A stretch of DNA of 64,000 nucleotides from Antitrichia curtipendula (taxonomy: Eukaryota; Streptophyta; Bryopsida; Hypnales; Leucodontaceae): positions 47,244,001 to 47,308,000 of the forward strand of contig OX579635.1 in assembly GCA_951230915.1 (NCBI GenBank), read 5' to 3'. The notes under the pieces were generated by a model. It was not told the origin of the DNA. It worked only from the letters and a program-made list of their open reading frames with translations, and did not search any database. The position numbers and the translations under genes were made by a program. Within the stretch, counting starts at the first letter, position 1; each line of letters begins with the position of its first letter. Positions 1 to 11,690 of the stretch are shown here, piece after piece.

Positions 1-2370
1 AAGACAAAGTGGCCATTGATTGATTCACCTCCACTCAAGGTGAATTGAGTTTGCGATACTACTTCTCCAAGCCAGACAAAGTGGCCTTTGATTCACCTCG
101 AATCAAGGTGATTTGAGTTTGGAATATTACTTCTACATGAAGACAAAGTGGCCATTGATTGATTCACCTCCACTCAAGGTGAATTGAGTTTGCGATACTA
201 CTTCTCCAAGCAAGACAAAGTGGCCTTTGATTCACCTCGAATCAAGGTGATTTGAGTTTGGAATATTACTTCTACATGAAGACAAAGTGGCCATTGATTG
301 ATTCACCTCCACTCAAGGTGAATTGAGTTTGCGATACTACTTCTCCAAGCAAGACAAAGTGGCCTTTGATTCACCTCGAATCAAGGTGATTTGAGTTTGG
401 AATACTACTTCTACATGAAGACAAAGTGGCCATTGCTTGATTCACCTCCACTCAAGGTGAATTGAGTTTGAGATACTACTTCTCCAAGCAAGACAAAGTG
501 GCCTTTGATTCACCTCGAATTAAGGTGATTTGAGTTTGGAATACTACTTCTACATGAAGACAAAGTGGCCATTGATTGATACACCTCCACTCAAGGTGAA
601 TTGAGTTTGAGGTACTACTTCTGCAAGCAAGAGAAAGTGGCCTTTGATTCACCTCCACTCAAGGTGAATTGAGTTTGAGATACTACTTATTCAAGCAAGA
701 CAAAGTGGCCATTGATTGATTCACCTCCAGTCAAGGTGAATTGAGTTTGAGATACTACTTCTCCAAGCAAGACAAAGTGGCCTTTGATTCACCTCGAATT
801 AAGGTGATTTGAGTTTGGAATACTACTTCTACATGAAGACAAAGTGGCCATTGATTGATACACCTCCACTCAAGGTGAATTGAGTTTGAGGTACTACTTC
901 TACAAGCAAGACAAAGTGGCCTTTGATTCACCTCGAATCAAGGTGATTTGAGTTTGGAATACTACTTCTACATGAAGACAAAGTGGCCATTGATTGATTC
1001 ACCTCCACTCAAGGTGAATTGAGTTTGAGATACTACTTCTACAAGCAAGACAAAGTGGCCATTGATTGATTCACCTCCACTCAAGGTGAATTGAGTTTGA
1101 GATACTACTTCTACAAGCAAGACAAAGTGGCCTTTGATTCACCTCGAATTAAGGTGATTTGAGTTTGGAATACTACTTCTACATGAAGACAAAGTGGCCA
1201 TTGATTGATTCACCTCCACTCAAGGTGAATTGAGTTTGCGATACTACTTCTCCAAGCAAGACAAAGTGGCCTTTGATTCACCTCGAATCAAGGTGATTTG
1301 AGTTTGGAATATTACTTCTACATGAAGACAAAGTGGCCATTGATTGATTCACCTCCACTCAAGGTGAATTGAGTTTGCGATACTACTTCTCCAAGCAAGA
1401 CAAAGTGGCCTTTGATTCACCTCGAATCAAGGTGATTTGAGTTTGGAATATTACTTCTACATGAAGACAAAGTGGCCATTGATTGATTCACCTCCACTCA
1501 AGGTGAATTGAGTTTGCGATACTACTTCTCCAAGCAAGACAAAGTGGCCTTTGATTCACCTCGAATCAAGGTGATTTGAGTTTGGAATACTACTTCTACA
1601 TGAAGACAAAGTGGCCATTGCTTGATTCACCTCCACTCAAGGTGAATTGAGTTTGAGATACTACTTCTCCAAGCAAGACAAAGTGGCCTTTGATTCACCT
1701 CGAATTAAGGTGATTTGAGTTTGGAATACTACTTCTACATGAAGACAAAGTGGCCATTGATTGATACACCTCCACTCAAGGTGAATTGAGTTTGAGGTAC
1801 TACTTCTGCAAGCAAGAGAAAGTGGCCTTTGATTCACCTCCACTCAAGGTGAATTGAGTTTGAGATACTACTTATTCAAGCAAGACAAAGTGGCCATTGA
1901 TTGATTCACCTCCACTCAAGGTGAATTGAGTTTGAGATACTACTTCTCCAAGCAAGACAAAGTGGCCTTTGATTCACCTCGAATTAAGGTGATTTGAGTT
2001 TGGAATACTACTTCTACATGAAGACAAAGTGGCCATTGATTGATACACCTCCACTCAAGGTGAATTGAGTTTGAGGTACTACTTCTACAAGCAAGACAAA
2101 GTGGCCTTTGATTCACCTCGAATCAAGGTGATTTGAGTTTGGAATACTACTTCTACATGAAGACAAAGTGGCCATTGATTGATTCACCTCCACTCAAGGT
2201 GAATTGAGTTTGAGATACTACTTCTACAAGCAAGACAAAGTGGCCATTGATTGATTCACCTCCACTCAAGGTGAATTGAGTTTGAGATACTACTTCTACA
2301 AGCAAGACAAAGTGGCCATTGATTCACCTCGAATCAAGGTGATTTGAGTTTGGAATACTACTTCTACATG
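1..2370. repeat. Higher-order repeat of 1185 bp inside the satellite
   Basis: The pattern of monomer variants (TTTGCGATAC, ATTGCTTGATT, TACTTATTCAAGC) at 1-1185 recurs at 1186-2370 with an offset of 1185 bp. Markers at 51 and 1236 and at 476 and 1661 show it. A related block follows from about 2790. This is local amplification of a multi-monomer block. Confidence 0.75.
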
Positions 2371-4469
2371 AAGACAAAGTGGCCATTGCTTGATTCACCT
2401 CCACTCAAGGTGAATTGAGTTTGAGATACTACTTCTCCAAGCAAGACAAAGTGGCCTTTGATTCACCTCGAATTAAGGTGATTTGAGTTTGGAATACTAC
2501 TTCTACATGAAGACAAAGTGGCCATTGATTGATACACCTCCACTCAAGGTGAATTGAGTTTGAGGTACTACTTCTGCAAGCAAGAGAAAGTGGCCTTTGA
2601 TTCACCTCCACTCAAGGTGAATTGAGTTTGAGATACTACTTATTCAAGCAAGTCAAAGTGGCCATTGATTGATTCACCTCCACTCAAGGTGAATTGAGTT
2701 TGAGGTACTACTTCTGCAAGCAAGACAAAGTGGCCTTTGATTCACCTCGAATTAAGGTGATTTGAGTTTGGAATACTACTTCTACATGAAGACAAAGTGG
2801 CCATTGATTGATTCACCTCCACTCAAGGTGAATTGAGTTTGCGATACTACTTCTCCAAGCAAGACAAAGTGGCCTTTGATTCACCTCGAATCAAGGTGAT
2901 TTGAGTTTGGAATATTACTTCTACATGAAGACAAAGTGGCCATTGATTGATTCACCTCCACTCAAGGTGAATTGAGTTTGCGATACTACTTCTCCAAGCA
3001 AGACAAAGTGGCCTTTGATTCACCTCGAATCAAGGTGATTTGAGTTTGGAATATTACTTCTACATGAAGACAAAGTGGCCATTGATTGATTCACCTCCAC
3101 TCAAGGTGAATTGAGTTTGCGATACTACTTCTCCAAGCAAGACAAAGTGGCCTTTGATTCACCTCGAATCAAGGTGATTTGAGTTTGGAATACTACTTCT
3201 ACATGAAGACAAAGTGGCCATTGCTTGATTCACCTCCACTCAAGGTGAATTGAGTTTGAGATACTACTTCTCCAAGCAAGACAAAGTGGCCTTTGATTCA
3301 CCTCGAATTAAGGTGATTTGAGTTTGGAATACTACTTCTACATGAAGACAAAGTGGCCATTGATTGATTCACCTCCACTCAAGGTGAATTGAGTTTGAGG
3401 TACTACTTCTGCAAGCAAGAGAAAGTGGCCTTTGATTCACCTCCACTCAAGGTGAATTGAGTTTGAGATACTACTTATTCAAGCAAGACAAAGTGGCCAT
3501 TGATTGATTCACCTCCACTCAAGGTGAATTGAGTTTGAGATACTACTTCTCCAAGCAAGACAAAGTGGCCTTTGATTCACCTCGAATTAAGGTGATTTGA
3601 GTTTGGAATACTACTTCTACATGAAGACAAAGTGGCCATTGATTGATACACCTCCACTCAAGGTGAATTGAGTTTGAGGTACTACTTCTACAAGCAAGAC
3701 AAAGTGGCCTTTGATTCACCTCGAATCAAGGTGATTTGAGTTTGGAATACTACTTCTACATGAAGACAAAGTGGCCATTGATTGATTCACCTCCACTCAA
3801 GGTGAATTGAGTTTGAGATACTACTTCTACAAGCAAGACAAAGTGGCCTTTGATTGATTCACCTCCACTCAAGGTGAATTGAGTTTGAGATACTACTTCT
3901 ACAAGCAAGACAAAGTGGCCTTTGATTCACCTCGAATCAAGGTGATTTGAGTTTGGAATACTACTTCTACATGAAGACAAAGTGGCCATTGATTGATTCA
4001 CCTCCACTCAAGGTGAATTGAGTTTGAGGTGCTACTTCTACAAGCAAGACAAAGTGGCCTTTGATTCACCTCGAATCAAGGTGATTTGAGTTTGGAATAC
4101 TACTTCTACATGAAGACAAAGTGGCCATTGATTGATTCACCTCCACTCAAGGTGAATTGAGTTTGAGGTACTACTTCTACAAGCAAGACAAAGTGGCCTT
4201 TGATTCACCTCGAATCAAGGTGATTTGAGTTTGGAATACTACTTCTACATGAAGACAAAGTGGCCACTGATTGATTCACCTCCACTCAAGGTGAATTGAG
4301 TTGGAGATACTACTTCTCCAAGCAAGACAAAGTGGCCATTGATTGATTCACCTCCACTCAAGGTGAATTGAGTTTGAGATACTACTTCTACAAGCAAGAC
4401 AAAGTGGCCATTGATTGATTCACCTCCACTCAAGGTGAATTGAGTTTGAGGTACTACTTCTGCAAGCAA

Positions 4470-7400
4470 GACAAAGTGGCCTTTGATTCACCTCGAATCA
4501 AGGTGATTTGAGTTTGGAATACTACTTCTACATGAAGACAAAGTGGCCACTGATTGATTCACCTCCACTCAAGGTGAATTGAGTTGGAGATACTACTTCT
4601 CCAAGCAAGACAAAGTGGCCATTGATTGATTCACCTCCACTCAAGGTGAATTGAGTTTGCGATACTACTTCTCCAAGCAAGACAAAGTGGCCTTTGGTTC
4701 ACCTCGAATCAAGGTGATTTGAGTTTGGAATATTACTTCTACATGAAGACAAAGTGGCCATTGATTGATTCACCTCCAGTCAAGGTGAATTGAGTTTGCG
4801 ATACTACTTCTACAAGCAAGACAAAGTGGCCTTTGATTCACCTCGAATCAAGGTGATTTGATTTTGGAATACTACTTCTACATGAAGACAAAGTGGCCAT
4901 TGATTGATTCACCTCCACTCAAGGTGAATTGAGTTTGAGATACTACTTCTACAAGCAAGACAAAGTGGCCTTTGATTCACCTCGAATCAAGGTGATTTGA
5001 GTTTGGAATACTACATCTACATGAAGACAAAGTGGCCATTGATTGATTCACCTCCAGTCAAGGTGAATTGAGTTTGAGATACTACTTCTCCAAGCAAGAC
5101 AAAGTGGCCTTTGATTCACCTTGAATCAAGGTGATTTGAGTTTGGAATACTACTTCTACATGAAGACAAAGTGGCCATTGATTGATTCACCTCCACTCAA
5201 GGTGAATTGAGTTTGAGATACTACTTCTCCAAGCAAGACAAGGTGGCCTTTGATTCACCTCGAATCAAGGTGATTTGAGTTTGGAATACTACTTCTACAT
5301 GAAGACAAACTGGCCATTGATTGATTCACCTCCACTCAAGGTGAATTGAGTTTGAGGTACTACTTCTACAAGCAAGACAAAGTGGCCTTTGATTCACCTC
5401 GAATCAAGGTGATTTGAGTTTGGAATACTACTTCTACATGAAGACAAAGTGGCCATTGATTGATTCACCTCCAGTCAAGGTGAATTGAGTTTGAGGTACT
5501 ACTTCTACAAGCAAGACAAAGTGGCCTTTGATTCACCTCGAATCAAGGTGATTTGAGTTTGGAATACTACTTCTACATGAAGACAAAGTGGCCATTGATT
5601 GATTCACCTCCAGTCAAGGTGAATTGAGTTTGAGATACTACTTCTACAAGCAAGACAAAGTGGCCATTGATTGATTCACCTCCACTCAAGGTGAATTGAG
5701 TTTGAGATACTACTTCTCCAAGCAAGACAAAGTGGCCTTTGATTCACCTCGAATCAAGGTGATTTGAGTTTGGAATACTACTTCTACATGAAGACAAAGT
5801 GGCCATTGATTGATTCACCTCCACTCAAGGTGAATTGAGTTTGAGGTACTACTTCTCCAAGCAAGACAAAGTGGCCTTTGATTCACCTCGAATCAAGGTG
5901 ATTTGAGTTTGGAATACTACTTCTCCAAGCAAGACAAAGTGGCCATTGATTGATTCACCTCCACTCAAGGTGATTTGAGTTTGAGGTACTACTTCTACAA
6001 GCAAGACAAAGTGGCCTTTGATTCACCTCGAATCAAGGTGATTTGAGTTTGGAATACTACTTCTACATGAAGACAAAGTGGCCATTGATTGATTCACCTC
6101 CAGTCAAGGTGAATTGAGTTTGAGGTACTACTTCTCCAAGCAAGACAAAGTGGCCTTTGATTCACCTCGAATCCAGGTGATTTGAGTTTGGAATACTACT
6201 TCTCCAAGCAAGACAAAGTGGCCATTGATTGATTCACCTCCACTCAAGGTGAATTGAGTTTGAGGTACTACTTCTACAAGCAAGACAAAGTGGCCTTTGA
6301 TTCACCTCGAATCAAGGTGATTTGAGTTTGGAATACTACTTCTACATGAAGACAAAGTGGCCATTGATTGATTCACCTCCACTCAAGGTGAATTGAGTTT
6401 GCGATACTACTTCTCCAATCAAGACAAAGTGGCCTTTGATTCACCTCGAATCAAGGTGATTTGAGTTTGGAATACTACTTCTACATGAAGACAAAGTGGC
6501 CACTGATTGATTCACCTCCACTCAAGGTGAATTGAGTTGGAGATACTACTTCTCCAAGCAAGACAAAGTGGCCATTGATTGATTCACCTCCACTCAAGGT
6601 GAATTGAGTTTGCGATACTACTTCTCCAAGCAAGACAAAGTGGCCTTTGGTTCACCTCGAATCAAGGTGATTTGAGTTTGGAATATTACTTCTACATGAA
6701 GACAAAGTGGCCATTGATTGATTCACCTCCAGTCAAGGTGAATTGAGTTTGCGATACTACTTCTACAAGCAAGACAAAGTGGCCTTTGATTCACCTCGAA
6801 TCAAGGTGATTTGATTTTGGAATACTACTTCTACATGAAGACAAAGTGGCCATTGATTGATTCACCTCCACTCAAGGTGAATTGAGTTTGAGATACTACT
6901 TCTACAAGCAAGACAAAGTGGCCTTTGATTCACCTCGAATCAAGGTGATTTGAGTTTGGAATACTACATCTACATGAAGACAAAGTGGCCATTGATTGAT
7001 TCACCTCCAGTCAAGGTGAATTGAGTTTGAGATACTACTTCTCCAAGCAAGACAAAGTGGCCTTTGATTCACCTTGAATCAAGGTGATTTGAGTTTGGAA
7101 TACTACTTCTACATGAAGACAAAGTGGCCATTGATTGATTCACCTCCACTCAAGGTGAATTGAGTTTGAGATACTACTTCTCCAAGCAAGACAAGGTGGC
7201 CTTTGATTCACCTCGAATCAAGGTGATTTGAGTTTGGAATACTACTTCTACATGAAGACAAACTGGCCATTGATTGATTCACCTCCACTCAAGGTGAATT
7301 GAGTTTGAGGTACTACTTCTACAAGCAAGACAAAGTGGCCTTTGATTCACCTCGAATCAAGGTGATTTGAGTTTGGAATACTACTTCTACATGAAGACAA

Positions 7401-8375
7401 AGTGGCCATTGATTGATTCACCTCCAGTCAAGGTGAATTGAGTTTGAGGTACTACTTCTACAAGCAAGACAAAGTGGCCTTTGATTCACCTCGAATCAAG
7501 GTGATTTGAGTTTGGAATACTACTTCTACATGAAGACAAAGTGGCCATTGATTGATTCACCTCCAGTCAAGGTGAATTGAGTTTGAGATACTACTTCTAC
7601 AAGCAAGACAAAGTGGCCATTGATTGATTCACCTCCACTCAAGGTGAATTGAGTTTGAGATACTACTTCTCCAAGCAAGACAAAGTGGCCTTTGATTCAC
7701 CTCGAATCAAGGTGATTTGAGTTTGGAATACTACTTCTACATGAAGACAAAGTGGCCATTGATTGATTCACCTCCACTCAAGGTGAATTGAGTTTGAGGT
7801 ACTACTTCTCCAAGCAAGACAAAGTGGCCTTTGATTCACCTCGAATCAAGGTGATTTGAGTTTGGAATACTACTTCTCCAAGCAAGACAAAGTGGCCATT
7901 GATTGATTCACCTCCACTCAAGGTGATTTGAGTTTGAGGTACTACTTCTACAAGCAAGACAAAGTGGCCTTTGATTCACCTCGAATCAAGGTGATTTGAG
8001 TTTGGAATACTACTTCTACATGAAGACAAAGTGGCCATTGATTGATTCACCTCCAGTCAAGGTGAATTGAGTTTGAGGTACTACTTCTCCAAGCAAGACA
8101 AAGTGGCCTTTGATTCACCTCGAATCCAGGTGATTTGAGTTTGGAATACTACTTCTCCAAGCAAGACAAAGTGGCCATTGATTGATTCACCTCCACTCAA
8201 GGTGAATTGAGTTTGAGGTACTACTTCTACAAGCAAGACAAAGTGGCCTTTGATTCACCTCGAATCAAGGTGATTTGAGTTTGGAATACTACTTCTACAT
8301 GAAGACAAAGTGGCCATTGCTTGATTCACCTCCACTCAAGGTGAATTGAGTTTGCGATACTACTTCTCCAATCAA
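4470..8375. repeat. Higher-order repeat: two 1953-bp blocks in tandem
   Basis: Rare variants recur at exactly 1953 bp: GGCCACTGATTG (4545/6498), CTTTGGTTC (4692/6645), TTGATTTTGG (4858/6811) and ATCCAGGTG (6171/8124). Copy one spans about 4470-6422 and copy two about 6423-8375. The two blocks look almost identical by eye, so the duplication is recent. Confidence 0.85.
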
Positions 8376-8847
8376 GACAAAGTGGCCTTTGATTCACCTC
8401 GAATCAAGGTGATTTGAGTTTGGAATACTACTTCTACATGAAGACAAAGTGGCCATTGATTGATTCACCTCTACTCAAGGTGAATTGAGTTTGAGATACT
8501 ACTTCTACAAGCAAGACAAAGTGGCCTTTGATTCACCTCGAATCAAGGTGATTTGAGTTTGGAATACTACTTCTACATGAAGACAAAGTGGCCATTGATT
8601 GATTCACCTCCACTTAAGGTGAATTGAGTTTGCGATACTACTTCTACAAGCAAGATAAAGTAGCCTTTGATTCACCTCGAATCAAGGTGATTTGAGTTTG
8701 GAATACTACTTCTACATGAAGACAAAGTGGCCATTGATTGATTCACCTCCACTCAAGGTGAATTGAGTTTGAGATACTACTTCTGCATGAAAGGCAATGT
8801 GGCCTTTGATTCACCTCCACTCAAGGTGAATTGAGGTGGGGATACTA

Positions 8848-9000
8848 CACTACAAGGAAATGCGGTTAAAATTGATAGAATGTTGACAGGTTTTGTCCAA
8901 GTTGACAGGTGATATGTTTTCCTTCCATTCTCTTGTCAATTTTGTGAAAATTTAGACTTTCTGTCATTGTTTTGGACTTTTCGTGTTAATACTATGTCAA
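8848..9000. repeat. CACTA left terminus: 14-bp TIR and subterminal TGACA motifs
   Basis: After the CACTAC terminus, TTGACAGG appears at 8883 and 8902. Inverse TGTCA words follow at about 8934, 8962 and 8995. In the En/Spm family such subterminal repeats bind the TNPA-type protein; that role is inferred here. Confidence 0.8.
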
Positions 9001-11384
9001 TTTCGTAGCTTCTAATTTTATCAGAAGTAATCACTGAAGATGTTAAATCGAAGTGTCTATTTAACCAACTGAAGATTTCGGTGCTTGTTTTCTTTTTAAT
9101 AAGAACATGCTGAAGTCCTTAATAAATTGTTTAATTACAGTTCCGGACTGAAAGCATTTCCTGCTGATAAAATAGGCATGCATTCTTATATTATATGCTT
9201 CGGTTATCTTTCAATCACGCAGACACAGCCATTTGGAGGAGGCTTAATTACCTCATGGACATTAAAATAAAATTACATAGACTACCAATATTCAACCAAA
9301 TTTGTGGTGCCGGTGCTTATTAAGTAAAAATCATCCAAACATGGTACTGTTCGAAGATGGACTTAAAGACTTCTGAGTTTTTTACTGAAAAAAGTAAAGC
9401 CGCACAGAAGAAACTAGTACTCTATGGTAATGTTTTCAGCATCCTCGACTTCCCAAAACCGTCAGAGTGAGCAGATTACAGTTCATGGATGGAAAAAATC
9501 TCCTCTTTTTTTTTCCAAGCTAAATAAGCTTTGAGTGCTCCTTACATTCCTGTACAGTATTGCTGAAGAAATGAAGAACTCATTTGTGACTGTCAACAAA
9601 ATCTACTACTTCATGATGATATGTTCATATAACCTTTCTACCCTACTGTACAATTGACTCACGAAGAAGGCAATCTCACTTGCACAGTTCTTCGTGTGCT
9701 TGCACCTCGAAGTTCTTACCATATCCCCGCCTGCAAATGTAAAAAGGTAGTCTTCTGTAGGGTCTAGTTCCGAGCGCCATTAGCACTTGCATTGGAGGGC
9801 TGCAACCAAATCCAAAATAAACAAGTTGTTCAAAAAACAAACAAAATTTATACAAATGAATCTTTCTATTTACGTTTCCATTATCCCCTGAATATGCGTA
9901 TGCACTATCATTATTTGGGAGAGGACACTGCTTGCACTTATTTTTTAACAAAATCTTTCCCCTTCCCACAATTTGCTACTGCTTTTATTTTTGTTATAGC
10001 AATAATGAACACATAAGCATAGCCCAAACAGTAATCGTATTTTGGAACCGACGTGCACTGTACCTGTGTTCCAACATTCCGTGCTGGGAAATGCATTGAC
10101 ATGTGGGATCTGCTGAAATTTGACTAATTTGGATACTTGCTCTCTCTGCATTGTGGAAAACCAGATGACCACGGTAAGACTATTTAGCCATGTAATTTAC
10201 ATTTTTGTGTCCGAAATCTCCGTATGGGCTGCAGCGCCTTTGCATTTCTCTTCCTAGCGGTTTCTACCTTCACATATGCACGACAATAGGAGTAACAGAA
10301 TCAATAAACCTGGAAACGTTATTACGAAAAATATAAACTGCTACATCCCTACCCACTTTGCGAACACATTCATGTCTTTTTCCATTTACGACAATAGAAA
10401 AAGTGCTTCCCTCAATCACCGATGGCTCCGTCATCATACATTGCACTAACCATTCATTGTAGAAATCACGCGCCATTTCACAAGGAATTGTTTCCTGCAA
10501 AGTCATACACCTTCACTGCGAACAAAGTTTCACGTCCGCAATCCTGCGTGATGAATGTCAATTCCAACAGTCATCAGTCTTGACAGTTCCAAAGATGACT
10601 TCATTCGCCTAAAATGCTGCAACAGCCAATTTGCATAGTGCTGCATTCGGAAACAATTCAAGACTCAACACAACGTCCTACATTCATAAAATGAAAATCC
10701 ATCAATCCAATGCAATTGGAACTAGCAATCACTTTCACTATGGCATTTACGAAATTCACATTCACATGACAAGACATACAAGGACCTCTCCCTCAATTTA
10801 ATTCAGTCAATGATTGAACCTCCCAAAATGAAATACACAATCGTTTCTGCTCAAAACAAAATCGTCTAAATACGCAATCATCACTTCTGCTGTCCTGAAT
10901 ATGCTCTCACTTCCTCAATTTTAGACTTGAACTTCATTTCCATGGAGATACTGCGAGATATACACAGATACAATTCAAATTTGCAGATTTGGAACTGTAC
11001 CATGTATTTATTACTGTCTTTGCCGTACAACTTAATCTACATCATTGCAATTTCAATTTTCTGTGTTTACCAGACCCCTGCCTTCTTCTGTTGTAATGCA
11101 TTAGTACCACTGACGTCCTCATGCTTACCTCATTGCATTTGCGGACACGCACGTTCTCACAGTTTCCTCTCTGTCTTCTGTAGAACTCCATCTCTTCATC
11201 CAGCACTTGTACAATGCCGACTTCAAAGCCAAACTGCCATCTTTTAGACCGGTGCTTCGAAAAAACCATCAAGAGGACGTCATTTGAATCCTTGGTCAGT
11301 TCTCCCTCCTATGCTGCGCATGCTGTCAAATTCTCTTTGTTTTTCTGCGTTTTGTATGAAATTGATTTTTGTTTGTTGCTGTAG
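9001..11384. other. CACTA left arm, no confident gene
   Basis: AT-rich sequence with only short open frames. A 78-codon minus-strand frame at 10270-10506 (motif VNGKRHECVRKVGRDVAVYI) looks protein-like and could be an isolated exon, but I recognise no family. A 97-codon minus-strand frame at 9676-9969 has no recognisable features. Confidence 0.5.
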
Positions 11385-11690
11385 ACGATTCCAAGCTGGT
11401 TTATTTGCGCTCATGCCGATAAGATCCAGCAGAACGTTCGCGTGAGCTATGAAGGAAACAGATCTTCGTGGACTGTAAGGCTGGCTATAAATTTCATATC
11501 AACCGATCCCCAAGTTGCTTTCTGTTCCGGTTGGAAGGACTTCGCGCGCTCTCACAACGTCCAGGAAGGAGATCGCCTCAAATTCGTCCTCGCGCGCACT
11601 TCACACTTCGACGTGTATCATGCGGCACGCAACAACGATGACTTCTCCAGGTTCGGCGAGGAGGACGTCGCTAGCAGCGAAACTTGCTGA
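11385..11690 (+). CDS. B3 DNA-binding domain exon
   Basis: A frame opening directly after a splice acceptor (GTTGCTGTAG, ending 11384) encodes about 101 residues and ends at a TGA. It begins TIPSWFICAHADKI, continues SSWTVRL, then GWKDFARSHNVQEGDRLKFV and FDVYHA. The order IP-W-F, W-V-L, GW-x-x-F, GD-x-x-x-F is that of the plant B3 fold (REM/ARF/ABI3 group), which binds DNA in the nucleus. It is a near-complete single domain. No start codon or upstream exon could be assigned, so the gene may be a captured fragment or may start further left. It sits inside the CACTA left arm and could be transposon cargo or a DNA-binding partner of transposition. The domain call is strong; the role is inferred. 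Confidence 0.8.
   Translation, partial: TIPSWFICAHADKIQQNVRVSYEGNRSSWTVRLAINFISTDPQVAFCSGWKDFARSHNVQEGDRLKFVLARTSHFDVYHAARNNDDFSRFGEEDVASSETC

Larger units (their letters stand above)
1..8847. repeat. Satellite array of alternating ~72-bp and ~67-bp monomers (139-bp dimer)
   Basis: The whole stretch is a tandem array. Units beginning AAGACAAAGTGGCC repeat with a 139-bp dimer period (starts at 1, 140, 279). Monomer A has GGCCATTGATTGATTCACC; monomer B has GGCCTTTGATTCACC. Each monomer contains an imperfect 21-bp palindrome centred on TTCACCTCGA or TTCACCTCCA followed by TCAAGGTGAA. Short open frames inside (for example 476-658, 1661-1843, 2429-2611) are identical by repetition and are not genes. 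The array is cut at 8847 by the CACTA element and resumes at 50772. Confidence 0.97.

Noticed and set aside
1..8847. CRISPR-like array or short protein genes in the left repeat
   Set aside because: Units are contiguous 67-72-bp satellite monomers without unique spacers. The repeated short frames are copies of one another and read through palindromes.
11042..11272. Small minus-strand gene opposite the B3 region
   Set aside because: No domain, start context or splice support; probably a chance frame.
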